Below, piece by piece: positions 36,083 through 48,584 of a DNA stretch of 64,000 nt. Under the pieces are notes generated by a model. That model searched no databases. It was not told the DNA's origin and saw only the letters and a list, made by a program, of their open reading frames with translations. The position numbers were made by a program, and so were the translations under genes. The stretch covers positions 6,820,001 to 6,884,000 of the forward strand of contig CAVNZM010000003.1 of NCBI GenBank assembly GCA_963693365.1, in the 5' to 3' direction. This DNA is from Amoebidium appalachense. Taxonomy: Eukaryota; Ichthyosporea. Position 1 is the stretch's first letter, and each line of letters opens with the position of its first letter.

Positions 36083-36638
36083 AGAAAAACAAGAAGAAGA
36101 AGAATCAGAAAAACAAGACTTCTGTTCCTGAGAAACGCCGTCAGGGGGACCGCAAATAGGTTCATTGACTGGGTGAAGCTTAATATTGGATAAGAACACC
36201 GGGTCCTAAATCAAATGGTAACACTCAGTGACTAACTTATGCATATTGTACACTTAGTCTAGCACAAAACTGAGAGGATTCCTGGGCAAAGTATGCGACT
36301 ATCCAAATACCTAGTCTTAGCAGGGGAACATCAAGCCAAGATCTGATTTTCAAAGAGAGAAATTCTGTGTTCCTTTTTGTTTTTTTTTGTGGTGGTCGTG
36401 GTGGTGGTGGGTGGGTGGGTGGGTGGGTGGGGGGGGGGGGGGGGGGGGGGGAAGGGGGTATGTCATTTATCATTGGGACCAATTCACTCAGTACTGCGGC
36501 AGATGGTAAGCGCTACATGTGCGAGCCAGTGTCAAGTTTGTGCCAGTTCAGACAGGTAGTTGGAGGCAAAAGAGTAGACAGAAGGAAAAGGAGTGGTGGG
36601 GGGATCATAATTTTTTATTTTTCACTTTATCACCAGTC

Positions 36639-36669
<31 letters not shown>

Positions 36670-36717
36670 TGCAAAGTGGTAAGAGCTTACAGAGTATCCG
36701 GACAGGGTTGTGTGTGT

Positions 36718-36732
<15 letters not shown>

Positions 36733-36782
<50 letters not shown>
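36733..36782. repeat. Uninterrupted poly-G of about 50 bp
   Basis: Preceded by (GT)n. It is among the longest pure homopolymers in the window. Confidence 0.92.
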
Positions 36783-36783
<1 letters not shown>

Positions 36784-37041
36784 AGGCTGGCTTTCACCAT
36801 ATCTAGTCCGTTGTGTGCATGCCGAACAGTTGGCAACGATTTTCTTCTCAATGAAAAAGCCACTTACCCTCTCCCTCCCCCCTCCCCCTCCCCCTTCCCC
36901 CCTCCCCCCTTCCCCCCCCCCCCCTTTACCCGGCCTGCGGAGGAAATTATTTGCGGGTAAGTTGGCAGAGGGCCACCACCAACTGGGCCCCTGAGGTGAC
37001 CTCTACCAACACACCACCGTTTTAGAGCCTCCTAGCCGCGA

Positions 37042-37088
<47 letters not shown>

Positions 37089-37778
37089 ACGCCCGCCAAC
37101 CCAAAAAAAAAAAAGAGAAAAAAAAACTTTGGAAAAAAAACTGCGCTACCCCCAACTCCAAAGCACGCATCACGTACTACACGCAAGCTATAACACCATT
37201 ACTCACCGAGTCTATACTGTCTATATGCATCGCAGGCTTCCAAGTCATTCCATTGAGGGCCAGTAGGTTATTGTCCCATGGGCTAATATGGTGGGGGGAG
37301 GGGGGGGGGGGGGGGGGGGGGGGGGAGGTGCAACGGTGTGTGTGCCGGGAGGTTGGGGGGGGGGGGGGGGGGGGATAGAGAGAGAGAGAGAGGGAGGGAG
37401 AGGGAGGGTGTGTGTGTGTGTGTGTGTGTGTCACAGTGTGTGTGTGTGTGTGTGTGTGTAGTGAGTGAAGGGGCAGGGGGAGGGGGGAGGGGGGGGGGAA
37501 CACTACAAAGTGAAATCCTAGGTAAAAGTGTAGAGCAACCTGGAGTGTGGAATCACTGGGCCAATGTTTCACAGTATCTCGTTTTCAGTACGGCAATCAT
37601 ATTAAACGGATATGCCACATAACTTCAGTCTGTAATTCTATGGCATCAGGAGAGATATCACGGCCCCTCCCCTGTGACAGGCAGAGAGATAACATAACGG
37701 GCATTATTCAAGCGCTACTACCAGGTCCTGTTCACCTTGCCAAAGTTCGAAGTTTGGCCTTCCGAACAACTGCTGGGG

Positions 37779-37809
<31 letters not shown>

Positions 37810-38336
37810 ACGTTATAAATTAATCCGCTGGATTGTGCCAGTACCACGTACAGAAGGCGAGGTGACAAGAGATTTACGCAAAGGCACACCGCTGGGGTGC
37901 ACATATCTGCAATTCACATTGCCGGGGATCGAAAAGGGTGCGGTGGTCTGTACATGTAGGCACGGGGGAAAGGACGTGTGTGCACGTGCATTAGTGTGTC
38001 TACATGTGTGTAGAGCTCGAGGGGGGGGGGAGGGGGGTGGGGGTGATGATCTTGAGGCGCACGAACGGGTCTGGTGGCACCACAGTGTCACATGCACACA
38101 CCAGACACGTACAGAGGCAGGAGTGGTGGGATGATGTTTCATAAAGGTTGGCCGCTTCCTCCGGGCAATTCGGAAACACAACATGTGCTCCATATGTTTC
38201 ATAAAAAAGAATAGGAGGGCGATGCTAGTATACGGACTGGTATCATACGCTTACAGCCCTTCAAGTTGAACCAGGGATGAGAGAGGCGGGTCAGTGGGTG
38301 AGAGGGGTGGTGGTGGTGGTGGTGGTGGGTGGGTGA

Positions 38337-38369
<33 letters not shown>

Positions 38370-41300
38370 CTGTGAGGGTTAAAACCTAGAGGCCATGATG
38401 CCATAAGTTCTGTCGTTAATTTATCTGTTGAGCCAAGAAGGGGAGGGGTGGTGATGGTGGTGCTGGGGGGCGGCGCGAGGAGGGTGGGGGGAGGGGGGAG
38501 GGGGAGAAGGATGGGTGGATGGGTGCTAATCTCTCACACACACTCACCGTACACATTCACACACCATTGCCTTACCCTACCGGCCACCCTGGGGCTGATC
38601 AAACGTCACGTTTATTTACGTTTACTCTTTACCCCCCCTTACCGTCTATTCCTTCCTTTTCTATTTCCAGAGTGTTATGTTCATCGCACGAAGGCTTTGG
38701 TAACAAAAAAGTTGTTGACCTGAGAAAGTCATTCGAACCCGATTGGTAGCATCTTTGCCAATAAATGTGCTTGTGACCGTGACCATCCCCCTCGAAATAC
38801 GAGCAACATGCATTTTTCTGACCGTCGGACAGTCCAACACTCCACATGAAGTGTTTGTGACTCTGAGGGGTCCCGACAAATATTGCTCAGCAGAACCATG
38901 ATAATGAACCGATGGGGTGAGAGGGAGGCCATAGACCATCACATGACCCATGCATTAGCACGTGTCATTTGGCTGTGATTCGAAAAGAACTGCCATGCAC
39001 GGCATTGCCCTCAAATTTCAGCCTTCCCCCCCCCCCCCCCCCCCCCCCGGCCCCCCCCTTCATCCCCACCATTTCCCCAAGGCTTCTGAGTCCCCCCCTC
39101 CCCCCCCCCCCCCCCCCGGCGCGTCCGTTCTTCCCGAATCACAGTCAATGCTACATGGTGTTACTTGCTGTGCCCCAGGACACCAAAACACAGTGGTACC
39201 ATGCAAGCGGTGTCGGACTCCCGATATGCACTATTCCCCCCCTCCTCACCGATTCCTTTTTCCCCCTCTTGGCAAGTGCTTGTCTGTCCAGGCCTTTTAA
39301 CACTGGTTGAGGCTCACATCGGACCATGCCAAGTTGACCCAAAGCTAAAGTGCGTGCTTGTGAAAATTGATGTGGTTGTCCGTGTTCGTGCATGTGCCAT
39401 TGTGTCGCATTCTGTTCGTTTCCATCCACTCGAAGCAAACGGCTAACAATCTGTACACATATAGTATTATGTCTGCACGTGCACACCGGCCCCGGCCGGG
39501 TGTGTGTGAGCAACAGTGTGTTTTTTCCTCCCCTTTACAAACAAGTCTACAAGTAGGCTACTATTGTAGTGGAACATCGCCGTTGGAGGCAAGGGGCCCA
39601 TGGCCCACCGCTCGTTGCCGCGGCACCCCTGCAGGTCCCAGGGGGCACCGTGTCACGGATCAAAGGGTATAAGGAGACCCAAAACATGAAAACGCAACTG
39701 CAGCGCTGTAATTGAGCACTAGTAACATTACCACTGATCCTGAATGGGGCAAAATAAAAGTATCAACCCATTAGGGCGATGGGTGCTCTTATTTTGGCGC
39801 CGCATAAGCTGAGGGAGTTGTCAAAAAGAACCAAAACACTACCTCATGTTTTCACACCCTGATGCCATACTGGATGGACCAATTGTATGCTAGTCATCCG
39901 AAATCATGGTGCTTTTTTATCTTCTGGTATGTGGATTGTACGTTCCTTGGATACAACGGATGCACACTACATCGGCCCCGCGGGGCGGGTGTCAGTAAAT
40001 AAGCTAAACTTGCACCAACAATCATGGCTGACATTAAATGACAGAATAGAACAAAAGATATGTATAAAGCAGCAAACTTGCCTCAGGCTGCTTACGCTGT
40101 AGAGTTACCATGGCCTACAAGTCACTGCGGAGATTCTAGAATGAACCATGGAATAGGGCCTGTGCGGCTGTGCCCCGCGGCCAATTAGAAAGCAGCAGAA
40201 TTATAAATCCCGAGGAGTTGCAATAATTATAAGCCAATCAGAGGTGGCTGTGGTAAAAAAGGAATTCCCTTGTACGAACACAGGCCGGGGGTTCGGAAGA
40301 ATGGATATCTCTCTCCCCATAGAGTCAACTGCCACACTAGACCACCAAAGGTGACAGAAAAACCTAAAAGAAAATCAGCACTTTATTAGCATATATAATA
40401 TTCCGAACCATGTGCGCATAATGGGAAAAATCTTGCAGTGGCAGGCGATATCATTCAGATTCAAAAATAGCAACTTTGATCCCCCCTGAGTGACTTTGAT
40501 TCAACCCCCAAATAGCAATGTCAGCAAAATGTTTTACAATTTTCAGGATTTCAGTTTCAGGGAGGACTTCGATGATGATCTCACAGAATAATGAAGAAGT
40601 GAGTTAGGCTTTCACTTTTTGTTTTACATTATACTTTAGGGTTGGTTTTATGTTCTTTCGTGCAATTTCAGCATGCCTTAGCTGCCATTGTTAATTGAGA
40701 GATATCAACATTCCCCCTCACTGTCATAATTGAGAAAGACCGGCATAGGGGTGTCCGGGAATACAAATTCACTTTTATGGATATATTTGACAATGACACG
40801 TCTTCATGATACCCCGTACATGCGGACATATTCAAAGTCCCTGAAGAACTCCCTACAGCCCTCTTCTACTACATAATTTTTTAGTTATTATTAAATTACC
40901 TTTATTAATTTATTTCTAAATTTAAGGGTTTATTTGACTTATTTGACTTATGGAAGGTATCTCAACTCGCTGTCACATCGTGACTTAACCTGTGCACGTG
41001 CCGTCTAGATCTGTGCGTCATCACTGCCTGCGCAGCCCGCGCGGCGATGCGCCTATCCGAGCCACGGAGAGTTGAAGTTGTGTCACACGGGCCCCGGACA
41101 CACATCTCCACACATTCGTGTATGCAGGTTGTTACGTACTGTACATGCACTAACACAGAGGAATAGTATTTGCGTGTGAGAGTGTCCAGAGCTAATACCA
41201 AACAGTGTTGTGGTGACCCCGATCGACGGCGGGCCGTTAGCAAGCAATCATGGCCGCGTGAGTGACACGATTGAAAAAACAAGCCATTTTTATAAAACAC

Positions 41301-41474
41301 AAAAAAAAGTAGGAGCTTTCAAATTTTCATCAACCTTTTAACCGATTTTTTTTTTTTTGCACATGCTCCTGCAAGTAGGTGGCTAAGAATCTTCCCCATA
41401 CCGACCTATAGCCTAGTAGTAAGGGTGGGCCATACCCCACCCACATCCATCCATCATTCGTACCCCGCTGATTC

Positions 41475-43472
41475 ATGTCACACGCAATCATGTTCTGGTC
41501 GTTGTGTTTGGCAGTGGCGTGGGCTTTTACAGCCCACGCGGCCGTAGTATCAGTAAGCCTGGGCCAGAGTCTCCAGGCGGCCGTATCCGCAGCTGGCTCA
41601 GGCGACATCTTGCAGTTGGCGGCAGGCACATACACACTCACCAGCCCTCTGCTCGTCACGAAACCTATCACAATCATGGGCCCCAAGGTTGTGGGGGAGG
41701 CGTACCCCCTGGCAACCATCTCTGTTGGCGGCACTGCCAATTACTCTCTATCGGCTAGCGTTCTTGATGTTCGTCTGGTCGATGTTTTCATCACGGCTGG
41801 CGGCGCGGCACCATGCAAGCTCCAAGAGCCGTATGCCCTCGAGTATGAATTTGGCCTCACGCTGCAGACAGCATATTTCCGCGACAACCTGGTGGTGCTG
41901 GAGGGCAACATGAGCACGTGGTTCAACACACGTGGTGCCGTGGATGTTTCTTTCGGCAACTGCTCATGGGCCAGCGGCAGCCCGGCGCTTCAGGGGTTCT
42001 ACTTCAAACTCGACGATAAGTGTATGGGCTGGGCGGGGTTCAAGACGAAATTCAGTAAGTTGCTCAACTGTGGTTTGGTTGCGCAAAAGACCGCCTCGTT
42101 TGTCAACTACAAGACAGATGTGGTGGTGACCATGACAGAACTCATCGAAATGGCCACACCAAACCGCACCGTGCGCACGCAGTCCAACCGCACGAGCAAG
42201 GCATTGGCACGTCTCAACATCCAACTGGACCGTGTGGGGCAGGTGACGTCATCCATTACCGTCAACAGCCCCGTGCCCGATTTGGAAGCCGTCATCACCA
42301 ACGTCAACTCGACCCTCACCTCCAACACAACAAACATCACCCTCAACCTTCTGGCCCCGTCGCCGTTCATCGTCAGTAATTCAGCAAACCGCATCACCTT
42401 CGACAGCAACGAGACCGAGATATCAACTACTAATTGGACCACCACCGGCACCAACACCTGCAACAATCTTCAACCGGGGGACTACTGCAACCGCACAATC
42501 AGTTTCCAAATCAGCGGCTGCGACATCACAGGCTCCTACGTGCTCACCAACGTGCCCATTTCCTGCCAGCAATACGCCATTGCCGCCGGAACATGCCCAG
42601 CCTACGCCGGCAGCACTGCATCCGTACGCATCTTCCTGGACGGCAACAACTTCTGCAGCACCAACGAGTTCAACATCAGTGTGTTGTTCCAGCCCGAGAT
42701 TGTTCTTCGCAAGGAGAACACAAACTACACGGTCAACAGAGGCAATAACTCGTTCTGGCTGGGTGACTGGTCCTACTGGTCTATCCGCATATGGACCAAC
42801 GACACAGGCGTGAAGATCTCAGATGCAACCATCGTGGGCACTGAACGCACCAGCGATGGCAATTGCACACAGCTACCCTCCTACGTTGCATACATGGCCG
42901 ACCCCACCACCTTCAACTATACAAAGTTCCTCACACGTACACCGCCAGAGCTCGTGTTCCCTCTGTTTGTCAACGCGCCCATGGCATGTGCTTCGGCAGG
43001 CACGCAGATGAACAACGTCAACTTCACATACACCATACAAGTAGACTATGTCGATGCACGGCGTAGACGACGTAGAAACACAAACTCAAGGCTGGGTTGG
43101 AGAAGAGATGCAGGGGGTGTGGTTTCAGCGACAAGTAACCCAGTGGGTATAGGATATCGGCGTGGTGGAGATGTGACAGATGGGTTGGTGGAGGCGATGG
43201 GTATCACCCCCGGAGGGATGAGTGCTGGGGGGAAGTATCCGACGGCGGTGGCGGCGACGGTTGGGGGGTTAAGTCTCCTGCTGTGTTGCTGTGGTTTTGT
43301 CATGATGGGGTACGGTTTTAGCGTTAGTCGAAAGGCTAGGGAGAAAACCACCATGTGCACGGCTAGAGCTAGCAACCAGGCCATTCTAGGTCCTTCCGCT
43401 AGTACTGGATTTATGCATTCCAAGTCGGAGTGGGGGTTGCAAAAGGGTGGCCCCATACCCAGTGTCGTCTAG
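41475..43472 (+). CDS. Intronless type I membrane glycoprotein, paralogue 2 of the 24119 gene
   Basis: The protein has 665 residues, with a signal peptide of about 22 residues ending AHA and the same beta-helix-like start (LGQSLQAAVSAAGSGDILQL, then PITIMG). Cysteine positions match paralogue 1: SFGNCSW, LLNCGL, NFCSTNEFN, SDGNCTQLPSYV and MACAS. The best conserved block just before the cleavage site reads VNFTYT then VDYVDA. A run of six arginines at 529-534 follows, then a membrane span at about 587-612 (LSLLLCCCGFVMMGYGF) and a short tail unlike that of paralogue 1. N-glycosylation motifs are very frequent. The single long exon contrasts with the split genes nearby. Likely an exported cell-surface or wall component; function unknown. 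Confidence 0.88.
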   Translation: MSHAIMFWSLCLAVAWAFTAHAAVVSVSLGQSLQAAVSAAGSGDILQLAAGTYTLTSPLLVTKPITIMGPKVVGEAYPLATISVGGTANYSLSASVLDVRLVDVFITAGGAAPCKLQEPYALEYEFGLTLQTAYFRDNLVVLEGNMSTWFNTRGAVDVSFGNCSWASGSPALQGFYFKLDDKCMGWAGFKTKFSKLLNCGLVAQKTASFVNYKTDVVVTMTELIEMATPNRTVRTQSNRTSKALARLNIQLDRVGQVTSSITVNSPVPDLEAVITNVNSTLTSNTTNITLNLLAPSPFIVSNSANRITFDSNETEISTTNWTTTGTNTCNNLQPGDYCNRTISFQISGCDITGSYVLTNVPISCQQYAIAAGTCPAYAGSTASVRIFLDGNNFCSTNEFNISVLFQPEIVLRKENTNYTVNRGNNSFWLGDWSYWSIRIWTNDTGVKISDATIVGTERTSDGNCTQLPSYVAYMADPTTFNYTKFLTRTPPELVFPLFVNAPMACASAGTQMNNVNFTYTIQVDYVDARRRRRRNTNSRLGWRRDAGGVVSATSNPVGIGYRRGGDVTDGLVEAMGITPGGMSAGGKYPTAVAATVGGLSLLLCCCGFVMMGYGFSVSRKAREKTTMCTARASNQAILGPSASTGFMHSKSEWGLQKGGPIPSVV

Positions 43473-43494
43473 GGGGAGCTATGTTTGCTCTTAG

Positions 43495-43522
<28 letters not shown>
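43495..43522. repeat. Poly-T just after paralogue 2
   Basis: About 28 T, starting 23 bases after the stop codon at 43470-43472. The orientation is opposite to a retrocopy poly-A tail. Confidence 0.9.
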
Positions 43523-43525
<3 letters not shown>

Positions 43526-43946
43526 GTCATTATTCACGACGGCCTAATTTGCGCAAATGAGTTTAGGCTTTGCGCCAAACTGCTGATAGTATACTGATGT
43601 GTGTTACTTTTGTTAGTGCGACACCATGACAAACAAAGTCGTGCAAATTTACACACACACACACACACCCCACTGAACACACATAATCATAATCATATCA
43701 TGATCGATCAGAATCACCTTTATTTCTTAGAAGTTGGAGAGGCTAACATAAGCACTAAGAGCACCCACAAGATGTGCGCTGTGTACTGTGTAGTGTGATA
43801 ATTTACCAATCAGATGGTGTTTGGGATATAGGTGCTGTGCGCCATCAATGACAGTTGTCTCGGATGTGTTCATACAAAAAAACATTTGATTAAGTACCAA
43901 ACCTTCCCCCCCCCCCCTCCCCCCCCCCCCCCTCCCCCCCTCCTCC

Positions 43947-44112
43947 CGAGGTGAATGGGTCGAAGCTCGGGTACTGTGGATGACGGCCCCCCCTGAGGAT
44001 GGGCTCTGCCTATTATGCATACTCTTTATGTATGGTTTGCATTCTGCATTGTGTTATCCGTTTGTTCTTGTGTACTTCGTACTTTATGATGCATTCAACC
44101 CCCCCCCCCTCC

Positions 44113-44143
<31 letters not shown>

Positions 44144-44353
44144 AAAAAAAAAAAAACTTCTTTTGTGGAGGCATAGGAACCCTGCTGATGATGGGTTCTG
44201 TTCAAGTGTCTTCTGCCTGCACGCTTACTATGATTTATAAGTTTCGGGTCAGACTCTTTCGTTCAGTTTTGTGACGAGTTTGTCTTGGTGTCTCTATAAC
44301 ACATACATCCCCCTCCCAAACCCCCCCCCCCCCTCCCGCCCCACATACACCCC

Positions 44354-44389
<36 letters not shown>

Positions 44390-44472
44390 TGTCCGTGTGT
44401 AATTGGGAGCCACGCGCACGAGAGGTTAGAAAGCCGAAACCCATTCTTTTGTGAAGGCATCGGAAACCCCCT
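43947..44472 (+). repeat. Cluster of poly-C-tailed dispersed elements (A type, then two B-type pieces)
   Basis: The A-type copy at about 43947-44133 has GGTCGAAGCTCGGGTACTGT, GAGGATGGGCTCTGC and CTTCGTACTTTATG, then poly-C. The B-type copy at about 44155-44342 contains GTTCAAGTGTCTTCTGCCTG and ends CATACATCCCC. A B-type 5' piece (44395-44472) has CACGCGCACGAGAGGTTAGA. All are in + orientation. Confidence 0.78.
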
Positions 44473-44735
44473 ACAATGCGGCGTGTGAGTGCGATTGTTA
44501 AAATCACTGTGAGCGTGCTTAGTGTCTGCCCGTATTTACGTTTGCACCCGCGCGCACACATTCGATCCACGAGGCTCCCTGTGTGTACTATCGTGAAATA
44601 TGAACAAAGCTTATGTGATATGATACCGAGTGTGTGATTGTGTCCTTTTGGGAATAGCCCACGGTGATCACGGGGTAAGTGTATGCGCCCGATAAAGAGA
44701 AAGGGGACCTGGAAGGGGGGAAGGAAAGGGTAAAC

Positions 44736-44739
<4 letters not shown>

Positions 44740-44832
<93 letters not shown>
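44740..44832. repeat. (CA)n microsatellite, about 92 bp
   Basis: A pure dinucleotide run in the spacer before the ZnT7-like gene. Confidence 0.92.
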
Positions 44833-44834
<2 letters not shown>

Positions 44835-45116
44835 TGTACACACACACACACACACACACACGCGCGCGCACGCACTTATACACACACACACAGAATGTCG
44901 CCACAGTGCCGGGCACCCACACAAAATCCCTTGAACGTGCTACATATCCACGGTAACGTTGGAAGATAAGAACAGAATGTAGTTGATGTACCGGAGAAAT
45001 TTTGTTCAATTGCAATGGTTTATGAAAAGTTTAACCGCCATTTCCGATGATTACTTTATTTAGCATTGCCGTATTTGGGTGGGCACCGGTTCCAGGAGAT
45101 CTACAGCATATTCCTA

Positions 45117-45430
45117 TTTTTTTAGTCGATTTTTCTAGTCATTCAAAAAACAACGTTTTAATCGTGTTATAAAAACACTTTTAGTCGATGTATAAAAAAA
45201 AAAATTAGTCGTCTTCTAAAAGCACTTTCTTAGTCGTTTTAGAAAAAAACTTTTTTAGTCGTACTATAAAACCACCTTTTTTAGTCGTTTTATAAAAACA
45301 CTTCTTTGGTCGTTTTTTTTTTTAAGGCACTTTTTAGTCATTTTATACATTGAAAAGTTTTTTGTTGCTCATGATACAAACACTTTTTTACTGCCGCCGT
45401 TTTATAAAAACACTTTCTCAGTCGTTTTAC
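45117..45430. repeat. Degenerate AT-rich tandem repeat with an AGTCGTTTTATAAAAACACT core
   Basis: About nine imperfect units of roughly 30-37 bases. The most constant part is TTTTAGTCG followed by TTATAAAAACACTTTT. It is unlike the CA/G/C repeats that fill the rest of the window. Confidence 0.85.
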
Positions 45431-45588
45431 TAAATTATACTGGGGCCTAAGTTATAGACTATGTCCGTCATACAGACACTGCAGAACGATGGGGCTTTAC
45501 ACAAACTCAAGTTTCGGTAACTGTGGGGTGTGTTTCTGATTCAGTTGTTGAGGGTGGGTCCTGTTTCTGACATTTAATTAGCCGCTGA

Positions 45589-45591
<3 letters not shown>

Positions 45592-45629
<38 letters not shown>

Positions 45630-45669
45630 TGCAGGGGAGGCCAGGGGGGGGGGGGGGGGGAGGAGGGGG

Positions 45670-45724
<55 letters not shown>
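45592..45724. repeat. Poly-G tract followed by (AT)n
   Basis: G runs at 45592-45627 and 45646-45670 are followed by (AT)n to 45724. Confidence 0.9.
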
Positions 45725-45726
<2 letters not shown>

Positions 45727-46384
45727 TATAGTATATATGGTCATGTGGTGGTGTTGTGGGATTTAGGGTGGCCAGGTTGCACGTTGTATCCGTATTATCT
45801 AAACTAAAAAGACGTCTCGGACTTTTTTAAGCCAAATTCCGGAAATTGACGGCGCTTGGACTGACTTTGAGAGCACGAAAACCCCTAAGAAAACACAAAA
45901 ATGGACTAAAAACTATATATATAAGTATCAAATGCATGTAGGAGAGAAATAGTAAATCAAAAAACATAAGAGTTTCATAAATAACAAAAAGAGTGTCCCA
46001 AGATGCACCTGCGACGCCCGTACGTGTCGGGGCTTTGAAACATTTCATGGAATATGCGGCGGGCCGAGATTTTGATAAGCCATTCGGTGAAAAAAGAGCG
46101 TGGCGATTGCGTTTCCGGTACTAAAATTATTGGTGATTGCAACCAAGAATGGAACGCATAATTAAATGAGCGAATTCGGCAAAAACTTTAAAACTGATTC
46201 CAAACACGATTGGAAAATTATAGGCATGATGTTTTAAGAAAAATGATGACCAATCGTTAGAGCGAAAGCCCTTCAACCTGGCGTCACCGGGTTTCCTAAC
46301 TTCTAATAATTAATGCCAATCACAAAACAGGAAAACTGTTCCGAAAACAGTGTTCAAGCGCACATGGGCCGCGCGCGGCCAAAA

Positions 46385-46417
<33 letters not shown>

Positions 46418-47773
46418 GCTCAGGCGACGTTTTTTTTTTTCGGTGGCCATGATGCTTGAAGGCATCCAAATGCGCATTTCTGTGTCTTCGATACACGGCC
46501 ATCTTTGCTGTTCAAGATGCTCGTGCCTCGACGGCTGTATGTGGGTCTAGGGCGTGTTCGTACGCGTAGCCTGGCACGTTACATGTGATGTACGTGTGCA
46601 ATTGCAACCACAGATCATCGGGCAGTACCAGTAACATTGTATCTCCTTTTATTCAAAACCAACCCCACAAACCACAACACTCCGCGAGTCTACATCCTCT
46701 TATCCTCCCTTTCATCTCCTGCTACACTCCACTTCGTCTATTCCTCTTTTTCGTGTACATCATCACCATTTCTGACCTAACTTGCATCCTGGTCCCCGAA
46801 TGTGTCCCAAGTATTTATTTTGTGAGACGATCTCTTGCCTGTTACACCAATACAAACGCACCCAGCATTAAGTTCCCTTTACCAAAGCTTTCTGTGTGCT
46901 TGCGGGGTGGGGGGGTGGGGGGGGGGGGGGGGGGGAAGGGGAGGATGGGTGGGTGGGGGGGGGGGGGGGGGGGGGGCGGCTTTCTGTGTGCCTGCCGCCT
47001 GGTTGTGTGCGTACGAACGTGTGTGTGTGCTGGGGGCGGGGGGGGGGGAGGGGGAGGGATAGGGGGGGTTAACGGGGGGAGGGAAGAGAGGCTGCAGAGT
47101 GGTGATCGCTGCATCTGCCTTCTGAAGGGGGGGCGAGAAGGGGGAGGGGGGGGGGGGGGGTGAGAGGGGGGGGGGGGTCACAGGGGGGGGGAGGGGGGGG
47201 GGGGGGTGGGGGAGAGGGGGAGGAGGACTCCGAGGAGAAGTTGGGCTGCGGCACCAAACACGCGGTGGCAGTGCACCATATATGGTCAGTCGTGACAAGC
47301 TGTTTCACCTACTGCATTGGGTTGTGCCAATAAACTGTCCGTTGCGGCGTGTCCAAGGCTTCAAAACATCCCTGAGAAGCTTTGTGTGGGCGTCTGAATG
47401 TTGTCTTTGCCGAAAATTTTGTCCGGGGGCAAGGGGGAGGGAGGGGGAGGGGAATGAAACCCCGTAAGTGTACAGTAAGTCTAGAACATCCACACCGTGT
47501 GATACTATTTCCAATTGGCGCTTGCCAGCAGCAAGCACACACACTTCCGCTTTCCTTATGACCTGGACTGCCTGACTGGCACCCGCGGCGTAGCGGGCGC
47601 CCAGACCTACTTGTATATATATATGGTGTGGGCTTCACTCATTACTAGTACGGGCGGGTGTATGTAAGTCTAAATTTTGGTGGGTGAGGAGTGCACGAGA
47701 TTGTGCCAGAATTGAAGTAGCTGTGGAAGTGTGAGTGTGTGCACACGAGAGGGGCTACTGGGTGTGTGTGTGT

Positions 47774-47810
<37 letters not shown>

Positions 47811-47905
47811 GGGGGGGGGGGGAGGGGGGGTATAAAACGTACATGAGTGTACGACAATAAAAAACCTCATAAACAAAACGACTATTCTTCCTGTCTGCCA
47901 GCTTC

Positions 47906-47938
<33 letters not shown>

Positions 47939-48549
47939 AGGCTCTCCCTATCCCACTGTGACTTGCTGGCACAACCATGTAAATGAGTTTTGTGGTAGCA
48001 CACGTACACTCGCCCCACCTTTCCGGAACTGAATCAGTCAACCAAGAAAAAAGAGAGAGGGACTTTTTTTGTTTGCGTTTTGGGTTTTGGGCGAGTAGGG
48101 GAAGGGGAAAGGTAGGGAATTCGAAGGCGTGTGTGCACGGAACTTCCATGCGTGCATGTGTGTGCACACCGGTGCGTGCGTGCGTGCGTGCGTGCACATG
48201 TGTGTGTGTGGAGGGGAGGGGCCCGGGGTGTGGGGGGGAGGGGGGGGACTCGGGGGAGGGGAGGATGGTTACGGCTGGCAGCAATCCTCCTAAACTCTCC
48301 TTGTATTACATACCATTTTGATGACGAGTTCAAAAAAAAACTAAGTCTTCAACAAAAAGCTCAAAACCGTTCCCAAAGGCATAAAATATTAAGAAAAAAT
48401 TACTGTTTTTGGTGGCAGGAAAATTGCAAAATTATAGTAGTACATTAAATAATATAGTCACTTAGATACAGAAATTATTCAAAATTGGTTTTGGAACCCC
48501 CCATTAGCTCCAGGACTAATGAGCCATTTATCCACCACGGGGCTCTGAG

Positions 48550-48584
48550 CCAATCAAATCGGCTCCTTGCGTAGGAGAGCCAAT
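48550..48584 (+). promoter_or_regulatory. Two CCAAT boxes upstream of the ZnT7-like gene
   Basis: Two GAGCCAATCAAAT motifs lie 30 bases apart (CCAAT at 48550 and 48580), about 310-340 bases before the start codon in otherwise unique sequence. NF-Y usually binds such paired CCAAT boxes. No TATA box is evident. Confidence 0.5.

Larger units (their letters stand above)
26198..41474. other. 15-kb spacer between the two paralogues: low-complexity tracts, no supported gene
   Basis: Poly-C or poly-G tracts occur roughly every kilobase, for example 26996-27054 C, 31806-31844 G, 35280-35317 C, 36733-36782 G and 37044-37088 C. They alternate with 200-1000 bp of unique sequence (28730-28990, 30900-31240, 32040-32400, 37500-38250, 39130-41470). 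The long reading frames are translations of these tracts. I found no exon chain or RNA gene. Confidence 0.6.

Noticed and set aside
43495-43522. Poly-T as a retrocopy signature for paralogue 2
   Set aside because: On the coding strand a retrocopy tail should be poly-A; this is poly-T.
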